In this document: piece after piece, positions 1 through 4,719 of the stretch
Layout of the letters: each line of letters opens with the position of its first letter
Position numbering within the stretch: position 1 is the stretch's first letter
Source: Planctomycetota bacterium
GTDB lineage: Bacteria; Planctomycetota; SZUA-567
Direction of reading: 5' to 3'
Assembly: GCA_020860865.1 (NCBI GenBank)
Contig: JAJBTL010000173.1
Coordinates: 1-6,658, forward strand
DNA: 6,658 nucleotides
Translations under genes and position numbers: made by a program
Notes under the pieces: generated by a model
The model's database searches: none
What the model saw: the letters and a program-made list of their open reading frames with translations, nothing else
What the model was told of the DNA's origin: nothing

Positions 1-1
1 C

Positions 2-634
2 CAGCAGGGTCTCGGGATCGCCTATGCGCTCCTCCTGAACCAAAGCTTCAAGCTGAGAAAACTGGCCCGGACCATCATCTATATGCCGGTCATGATCGCC
101 GGCGTGATTATGGGCTACATGGTCTATTTTCTTTTCCAGTACAACAACGGCGCCCTGAACGACGTTGTCCAGTTCTTCGGCTTGAGCAAAATAGATTGGC
201 TGGCCGACGGCAACCGCGCCATCCTCATCATCATGGCCATAAACACCCTGCAGTTCGTCGGCATTTCCATGGTCATCTACCTGGCCGGGCTTCAGAACAT
301 TCCGAAGTCTTTCTACGAAGCGTCCGAAATCGACGGGGCGGGGCCGGTCGCGCGATTCTTCCATATCACGATTCCCCTTCTCAAACCGGCGTTTGTCACC
401 AGCGTCACTATAAACCTCATCGGCGGCTTGAAATTGTTCGACCAGATCAAAGCGCTGACGAACGGCGGGCCGGGCTATGATTCGCACTCGATGTCGACCC
501 TTATCGACGCCACCTATTTCCGCACCCAGCAGGCCGGATACTCCGCCGCCATGGGCATTGTCCTGTTCCTGTTCATCCTTCTGGTCAGCCTTGTCATGTT
601 GAAGGCGTTCAACCGGAAAAAGTTTGAATACTAA
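2..634 (+). CDS. Sugar ABC transporter permease, MalF/UgpA type (5' partial)
   Basis: This is the C-terminal 210 residues of an inner-membrane permease of a CUT1-family (carbohydrate uptake) ABC importer. The reading frame is open from base 2, so the ATG at 83 is an internal Met and the real start lies left of the window. The visible part has several hydrophobic segments. It also carries the cytoplasmic EAA loop, EASEIDGAG at about residues 106-114, followed by the usual ITIPLLKP; this loop docks on the ATPase subunit. The stretch LTNGGPGYDSHSMSTLIDATYF is typical of MalF/UgpA/LacF-like subunits, as is the ending in a basic KAFNRKKFEY tail. It is the first visible gene of the operon and is followed 90 bases later by its partner permease. 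The family call is firm. The transported sugar cannot be read from the permease and is inferred only from the GH4 genes downstream. Confidence 0.93.
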   Translation, partial: QQGLGIAYALLLNQSFKLRKLARTIIYMPVMIAGVIMGYMVYFLFQYNNGALNDVVQFFGLSKIDWLADGNRAILIIMAINTLQFVGISMVIYLAGLQNIPKSFYEASEIDGAGPVARFFHITIPLLKPAFVTSVTINLIGGLKLFDQIKALTNGGPGYDSHSMSTLIDATYFRTQQAGYSAAMGIVLFLFILLVSLVMLKAFNRKKFEY

Positions 635-638
635 TGCC

Positions 639-657
639 GATGGTCGTGACGATCATC
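639..657 (+). other. Imperfect 19-base palindrome after the first permease gene
   Basis: Bases 639-657 read GATGGTCGTGACGATCATC. The arms pair over seven positions with one G-T wobble, leaving a five-base GTGAC centre. It begins five bases after the TAA stop of the first permease gene. It could be an intercistronic mRNA stem-loop or a regulator site. No T-run follows, so it is not a classic terminator. The structure is seen in the sequence; any function is inferred. Confidence 0.35.
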
Positions 658-724
658 TTCGAGCGACTTCTTGTAAAGATTTTCTCAAAAAACGCTTTTC
701 ACCAGGCGCAAAGGTAAACCAGTC

Positions 725-1537
725 ATGAAAGCCAAATCCGCTGTCTACAACGTTCTGGCCATCCTGGTCTCAGCCCTGCATTTTATTCCGTTCTACATTG
801 TCGTTATGGTGGCGTTGAAGCCGAAGACGGACATGTCGTCCCGCTGGCTGCCGCCGGAGTCCATCGATTTCGGCAATTTCACCACCGCCATCAGCCGGGC
901 GAAAATCCTGAACGCCATGCGGGACAGCGCCATCATTACGGTTATCGCCGTGCTGGCGGTGGCGATTCTCGGTGCGATGGCGGCGTATCCGTTGGCGAGG
1001 ATGAAGAACCGGTTTAATTCGCTCATTCTGAAACTCGTCCTCGGCGTGATGATGATCCCGCCTCTCAGCATGCTGGTGCCGCTCGTGACCATGATGAGCC
1101 GGATAGGCGGGGTCAGCACCTATTGGGGCATTATCAGCGTCCTTGTCGCGTTCCAGTTGCCTCTCAGTATTTTCATGTACGCGAACTTCATCGAAGCCAT
1201 TCCGAGGGAACTGGACGAGGCGGCGTCCATCGACGGCTGCAGCAAGTTCATGATTTTCTACCGCATCATTCTGCCGCTGTTGAAACCGGTGACGGCGACG
1301 GTCATCATCCTGACCGGCGTGTTTATCTGGAACGATTACCAGTTCTCCCTCTACATCCTCCAGTCGTCCCGGCTCCGGACGGTGACCCTGGCGGTGGCGG
1401 CGTTCTGCGGCCAGTCGTCGGCGAATTTCGGCGCGGCGGCGGCGGCGGCGCTTCTCGCCGTGGTGCCGGTGGTCGTCGTCTACCTGGCGCTCCAGAAGTA
1501 TTTTGTCAAGGGCATGATCGACAGCGCCGGGAAATAG
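725..1537 (+). CDS. Sugar ABC transporter permease, MalG/UgpE type
   Basis: This is a complete 270-residue inner-membrane permease, the usual length for the MalG/UgpE/LacG subunit of CUT1 importers. It would pair with the upstream MalF-type subunit. An N-terminal membrane segment (about residues 10-30) is followed by the periplasmic stretch with WLPPESIDFGNF, typical of this subunit. The EAA loop is EAASIDGCS at 165-173, with ILPLLKP at 182-188. The segment FIWNDYQFSLYIL (200-212) matches the conserved FxWNxF-type segment of MalG-like proteins. The C-terminus KGMIDSAGK resembles the usual short tail of the family. The ATG at 725 follows a weak AAGG ribosome-binding site at 711-714, and no better in-frame start is seen. 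A run of six GCG codons encodes Ala237-242 in the last membrane segment. The substrate is not determined by this gene; the GH4 neighbours suggest alpha-glycosides. Confidence 0.95.
   Translation: MKAKSAVYNVLAILVSALHFIPFYIVVMVALKPKTDMSSRWLPPESIDFGNFTTAISRAKILNAMRDSAIITVIAVLAVAILGAMAAYPLARMKNRFNSLILKLVLGVMMIPPLSMLVPLVTMMSRIGGVSTYWGIISVLVAFQLPLSIFMYANFIEAIPRELDEAASIDGCSKFMIFYRIILPLLKPVTATVIILTGVFIWNDYQFSLYILQSSRLRTVTLAVAAFCGQSSANFGAAAAAALLAVVPVVVVYLALQKYFVKGMIDSAGK
1433..1450 (+). repeat. (GCG)6 trinucleotide repeat inside the second permease gene
   Basis: Six identical GCG codons in a row encode six alanines (residues 237-242) in a C-terminal membrane segment. A change in copy number here would keep the frame. 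Alanine-rich stretches are common at this position in the family, so this may be codon bias in GC-rich DNA rather than a functional repeat. Confidence 0.6.
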
Positions 1538-1580
1538 AATCGCTTTTGAAGCTTTTCGATACCTCTGTGAAACGTCTTTC

Positions 1581-1596
1581 CGCGAACGCATTCGCG
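1581..1596 (+). other. Stem-loop just upstream of the first GH4 gene
   Basis: CGCGAA (1581-1586) and TTCGCG (1591-1596) form a perfect 6-bp stem with a CGCA loop. It ends seven bases before the GGAG ribosome-binding site. It lies in the 76-base gap between the second permease gene and the first GH4 gene, and no T-run follows. It may affect mRNA stability or access of the ribosome, but this is inference. Confidence 0.4.
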
Positions 1597-1603
1597 CCAC
1601 TTT

Positions 1604-1607
1604 GGAG
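1604..1607 (+). promoter_or_regulatory. Ribosome-binding site that sets the GH4 start at 1614
   Basis: GGAG lies six bases before the ATG at 1614. An in-frame TTG at 1602 overlaps this site and would add only four residues. The ATG gives the standard GH4 beginning MKIAFMGAGS, matching the second GH4 protein's MKIAFIGAGS, so 1614 is preferred. Confidence 0.75.
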
Positions 1608-1613
1608 AATTAT

Positions 1614-2931
1614 ATGAAAATCGCCTTTATGGGGGCGGGAAGCACCATTTTTGCCAAAAACATCCTCGGCGACTGCCTGTGCTCGCCAATTCTCAGGGAC
1701 GCCGAAATAGCCCTGTACGACATCGACGGCGTCCGTCTGGCCGAGAGCGAACGCATCATCCGCGCCCTGAACGCGGGCGTCGGCGGCAAGGCCGTCATTA
1801 CCGCTCACCACGGTCCGGGTGAACGGAAGAACGCACTCCGGGGGGGCACAGTTCGTCATCAACGCCATCCAGGTCGGCGGCTATGAACCGTGTTCGGTGA
1901 CGGATTTCGAAATTCCCAAGAAGTACGGACTCAGGCAAACCATCGCCGACACCCTCGGTATCGGCGGCATCATGCGCGCCCTCCGGACGATTCCGGTCCT
2001 GGAAGATTTCGCCCGGGATATCGAAGACGTCTGCCCCGACGCCTGGTTCCTCAATTACACCAATCCGATGGCCATCCTCACGGGTTATATGCTCCGCCAC
2101 ACCGGGGTCAAAACCATCGGCCTCTGCCACAGCGTCCAGGTCTGCGTCAAGGAACTGTTCGAACGTCTTGGCATGGAGGATAGGATTCCGGGACATGTCG
2201 AACGCATCGCCGGCATCAACCACATGGCCTGGCTCCTCGATATCCGGGACGCCGCCGGCGTCGACCTCTATCCGGAAATCAAAAAACGGGCCAAGGCGAA
2301 GAACGCGGGCGGCAAACACGACGACATGGTCAGGTTTGATTACCTCGACAAGTTTGGTTATTACTGCACCGAGTCCAGTGAGCACAACGCTGAGTACAAT
2401 CCGTACTACATCAAGTCCCGCTATCCGGAACTCATTGACCAATTCAATATTCCGCTGGACGAATATCCGCGCCGCTGCGTGAAACAGATTGAGGAGTGGA
2501 AACAGCGGAGCCAGGAACGGCAGTCAAACGACGGCATCGCGCACGAACGGTCCCGCGAGTACGCTTCCCATATTATCGAGTCCATCTCGACAAACGCCAC
2601 GTATCAGATCGGCGGCAATGTCATAAACGGCTGCTGCATTGAAAATTTGCCGCCGCAGGCCTGCGTTGAAGTGCCGTGTTTGGTGGACGGGAACGGCATC
2701 ACCCCGTGCGCGGTCGGGGCGCTGCCGCCACAGTTGGCGGCGCTCAACATGACGAACATCAACCCGCAGCTTCTCACTATCGAGGCCGCCGCCAGCGGGA
2801 AACGGGAACACATTTACCACGCCGCCTTCCTCGATCCGCACACCGCCGCCGAACTGTCCCTTGGTGACATTGTCCGGATGGTGGACGAAATGCTGGAAGC
2901 GCACAAGGACTGGCTGCCGGCGTACCGGTAA
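1614..2931 (+). CDS. GH4 alpha-galactosidase-like glycosidase, MelA type, interrupted by a frameshift
   Basis: This encodes a glycoside hydrolase family 4 enzyme. Known members are cytoplasmic, use NAD and a divalent metal (usually Mn), and cleave by a transient oxidation-elimination route. The gene is read in two frames that join at seven G (1840-1846). Dropping one G gives LRGAQFVINAIQVGG and a continuous 438-residue protein, the usual GH4 size. In the corrected protein the Rossmann NAD motif GAGS is at 7-10, YDID at 35-38, NYTNPMA at 147-153, GLCHSVQ at 169-175 and GINHMAW at 200-206. Cys171 and His203 are the expected metal ligands. The CHSV signature is the one reported for alpha-galactosidases of the family. 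As given, the first frame stops at 1886; the second could only restart near a GTG at 1819, without the NAD domain. The gene follows the permeases and precedes a second GH4 gene. GH4 membership is firm; alpha-galactosidase specificity is probable. Confidence 0.9.
1840..1846 (+). other. G7 homopolymer at the frameshift in the first GH4 gene
   Basis: Seven consecutive G end the NAD-domain frame. With six G the reading is CTC CGG GGG GCA CAG TTC GTC ATC, giving LRGAQFVI. This aligns with DADYIINSIRVGG at the same place in the neighbouring GH4 protein. The extra base may be a sequencing error, a real mutation or a slippage site; the sequence alone cannot decide. Confidence 0.85.
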
Positions 2932-2948
2932 CCCATTTTTTCAACCGA

Positions 2949-2963
2949 CGGTCATTGCGACCG
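2949..2963 (+). other. Small inverted repeat between the GH4 genes
   Basis: CGGTC (2949-2953) and GACCG (2959-2963) are separated by five bases, ATTGC. This is the first of two small stem-loops in the 81-base gap between the GH4 genes. With a 5-bp stem it could be chance in GC-rich DNA. Confidence 0.25.
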
Positions 2964-2983
2964 ATTACCATCCGAGCCAACGA

Positions 2984-2999
2984 GCCTGTCGAAACAGGC
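2984..2999 (+). other. Stem-loop next to the ribosome-binding site of the second GH4 gene
   Basis: GCCTGT (2984-2989) and ACAGGC (2994-2999) pair perfectly around a CGAA tetraloop. The stem ends four bases before the GGAGAG ribosome-binding site (3004-3009), so folding could hinder or guide ribosome entry. The core GAGCCTGTCGAA also recalls, from memory, a short palindromic element dispersed in many environmental bacterial genomes. That link is unverified. Confidence 0.4.
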
Positions 3000-3012
3000 C
3001 CCTGGAGAGAAC

Positions 3013-4512
3013 ATGAAAATAGCTTTTATCGGCGCGGGAAGCATCGGCTTCTGCCGGCAATTGTTCACCGACGTCATGAGCGTGCCGGAACTGCGCGACG
3101 CCGAAATCGTCTTTATGGACGTCAACCCGGACAACCTCGACATGGTGCGCCAGTTGTGCCAGCGCGATGTCGACGCGAACGGACTGTCCGTGAAAATCGC
3201 CGCCACCACCGACCGCCGCGTCGCGGTGAAGGACGCCGACTATATCATCAACAGTATCCGCGTCGGCGGTCTGGAGGCGTTCGAGACGGATGTTGAAATC
3301 CCCCTGAAATACGGGGTGGATCAGTGCGTCGGCGACACCCTCTGTATCGGCGGCATCATGTACGGCCAGCGCGTCATCGCCACCATGCTGGATATCTGCA
3401 AGGACATCCGGGAACTGGCCAAGCCGGACGTCCTCCACCTCAGTTACTCAAACCCGAACGCCATGGCCACCTGGGCCTGCAACCAGTACGGCGGCGTCAA
3501 CACCCTCGGCCTTTGCCACGGCGAATTGCACGGGGAGGACCAGATTGTCGAAGTGCTTGGCTTGAAGCGCCACGATCTCGATTTCACCTGCGCCGGTCTG
3601 AATCACCAGACCTGGTACCTGTCCGTGAAACACAACGGCGTCGAGATGCGGGACAGGTTGCTGGAAGGTTTTCTCAAACACGAGAAGTTTTCCCGTGAAG
3701 AAAAGGTCCGAATCGATATCCTCCGCCGTTTCGGCTATTACTCCACCGAATCGAACGGGCACCTGTCCGAGTATGTGCCGTGGTACCGGAAACGGCAGAA
3801 GGATATCGCCGACTGGATTGAACTCGGCAATTGGATAAACGGGGAAACCTGCGGCTACCTCCGGATCTGCAAGGAAAGCCGCAACTGGTTCGAGACCGAC
3901 TTCCCGAACTGGCTCAAGGAGCCGGCCCGGAAGTACGACGGATCGGATCGCGGATTCGAGCATGCGTCGTACATTATTGAATCATTGGAAACGCGGCGGA
4001 TGTACCGTGGCCATTTCAACGTCATCAACCGGCACTGCATCGAGAATTTACCCGAGGACTGCATTGTCGAAGTGCCGTGCTATGCCGACGGGAACGGCAT
4101 TTCGGTGCCGCGTATCGGGGCGCTGCCTCTCGGCTGCGCGGCCATTCTGAACCAGACGGTGTCGGTGCAGCGGCTGGCGGTGGAGGCGGCAATTAACGGC
4201 GACGACATGCTTCTTCGCCAGGCGGCGCTCCTCGATCCGCTGACCGGGGCGGTCCTGGATCCGAACGAAGTGTGGCAGATGGTGGACGAACTCCTTATCG
4301 CTCAGGAGAAGTGGCTGCCGCAGTACGCCAGCGCCATCGCCGAGGCGAAACAGCGCTGGCAGGCGGCCGAGGCGTCCGGCAGCCTTATCCCGCCGAAGCC
4401 GTATGAAGGCACTACCAGGCTCAAGACGAGAAGCATTGAAGAATTGTCCAAGGACGCGGAAAAGATGCGGGCGATGGTTTCCAACGCGGCCAAGGAGAAG
4501 GTCGAGGTGTAG
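3013..4512 (+). CDS. GH4 alpha-glycosidase with CHGE signature and extra C-terminal tail
   Basis: This is a complete 499-residue GH4 enzyme, expected to be cytoplasmic and dependent on NAD and a divalent metal. The ATG follows GGAGAG at 3004-3009. GAGS at 7-10 starts the NAD fold; SNPNAM is at 146-151, GLCHGE at 166-171 and GLNHQTW at 195-201. Cys168 and His198 are the expected metal ligands. FGYYSTESNGHLSEY at 240-254 is the segment where MelA-type enzymes have the TESSEH-like stretch. The signature is CHGE, not the CHSV of the neighbouring enzyme. CHGx is, as I recall, associated with alpha-glucosidases and alpha-glucuronidases, while CHEV marks alpha-galacturonidases. The body, however, looks more MelA-like than like the Thermotoga AglA alpha-glucosidase. 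About 60 residues follow WLPQY (434-438), where the first GH4 protein ends; this tail is charged and largely helix-like. The substrate is uncertain: alpha-glucoside, alpha-glucuronide or alpha-galactoside are all possible. Confidence 0.93.
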   Translation: MKIAFIGAGSIGFCRQLFTDVMSVPELRDAEIVFMDVNPDNLDMVRQLCQRDVDANGLSVKIAATTDRRVAVKDADYIINSIRVGGLEAFETDVEIPLKYGVDQCVGDTLCIGGIMYGQRVIATMLDICKDIRELAKPDVLHLSYSNPNAMATWACNQYGGVNTLGLCHGELHGEDQIVEVLGLKRHDLDFTCAGLNHQTWYLSVKHNGVEMRDRLLEGFLKHEKFSREEKVRIDILRRFGYYSTESNGHLSEYVPWYRKRQKDIADWIELGNWINGETCGYLRICKESRNWFETDFPNWLKEPARKYDGSDRGFEHASYIIESLETRRMYRGHFNVINRHCIENLPEDCIVEVPCYADGNGISVPRIGALPLGCAAILNQTVSVQRLAVEAAINGDDMLLRQAALLDPLTGAVLDPNEVWQMVDELLIAQEKWLPQYASAIAEAKQRWQAAEASGSLIPPKPYEGTTRLKTRSIEELSKDAEKMRAMVSNAAKEKVEV

Positions 4513-4544
4513 TTTGGCGGGCGTGGCTGCAGAAGAGTTTTGAA

Positions 4545-4586
4545 GCGGCAAGTCCTAGTTTTTATCCATGGCTTGCCGCGTGTTTT
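4545..4586 (+). terminator. Possible terminator after the second GH4 gene (first hairpin)
   Basis: GCGGCAAG (4545-4552) and CTTGCCGC (4572-4579) pair perfectly over 8 bp with a 19-base loop. Four T follow at 4583-4586. It lies 32 bases past the TAG of the second GH4 gene. The large loop and short T-run make it a weaker terminator than the two hairpins that follow. Confidence 0.5.
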
Positions 4587-4595
4587 AAAATATGG

Positions 4596-4630
4596 AAAAG
4601 CCCTTTGGCATTGCGCTGAAGGGCTTTTTT
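4596..4630 (+). terminator. Rho-independent terminator of the GH4 operon
   Basis: AAAAGCCCTT (4596-4605) and AAGGGCTTTT (4619-4628) form a 10-bp stem with a 13-base loop. A run of six T occupies 4625-4630. This is a good intrinsic terminator for the + strand operon. Four A on the left side would give a short T-run on the - strand, so weak activity in the other direction is possible. Confidence 0.8.
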
Positions 4631-4650
4631 CTGTGCATGGGTAGTGTGAG

Positions 4651-4693
4651 AAAAAAGCAGAAGGCGAACCGCTCTGGTCCGCCTTCCGTTTTT
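4651..4693. terminator. Bidirectional intrinsic terminator between convergent genes
   Basis: GAAGGCG (4660-4666) pairs with CGCCTTC (4680-4686). An inner ACC/GGT extension after one mismatch closes a five-base loop. Five T (4689-4693) follow on the + strand, and six A (4651-4656) on the left become six U in a - strand transcript. It sits 27 bases beyond the stop codon of the - strand gene and can serve as its terminator as well as a second stop for the GH4 operon. Confidence 0.75.
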
Positions 4694-4719
4694 CAGTTCA
4701 GGGTAACTACATGGTCGCG

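Noticed and set aside
635..724. An internal promoter between the two permease genes
   Set aside because: TTGTAA at 671-676 could be a -35 box, but no -10 box lies at the right spacing. The genes are most simply co-transcribed.
693..1556. CGCTTTT occurring in both gaps flanking the second permease gene (693-699, 1541-1547) as a regulator site
   Set aside because: Seven bases is too short, it is absent from the next gap (2932-3012), and neither copy has a convincing palindrome.
770..1600. A long - strand open frame opposite the second permease gene
   Set aside because: It is an Arg/His/Asp-rich shadow of the permease codons with no domain. The + strand protein matches a known family end to end.
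1819..1842. GTG at 1819 as the natural start of the second part of the first GH4 gene
   Set aside because: It would yield an enzyme lacking the NAD-binding GAGS segment, and its first codons are out of frame with the conserved sequence. The frameshift reading explains the data better.
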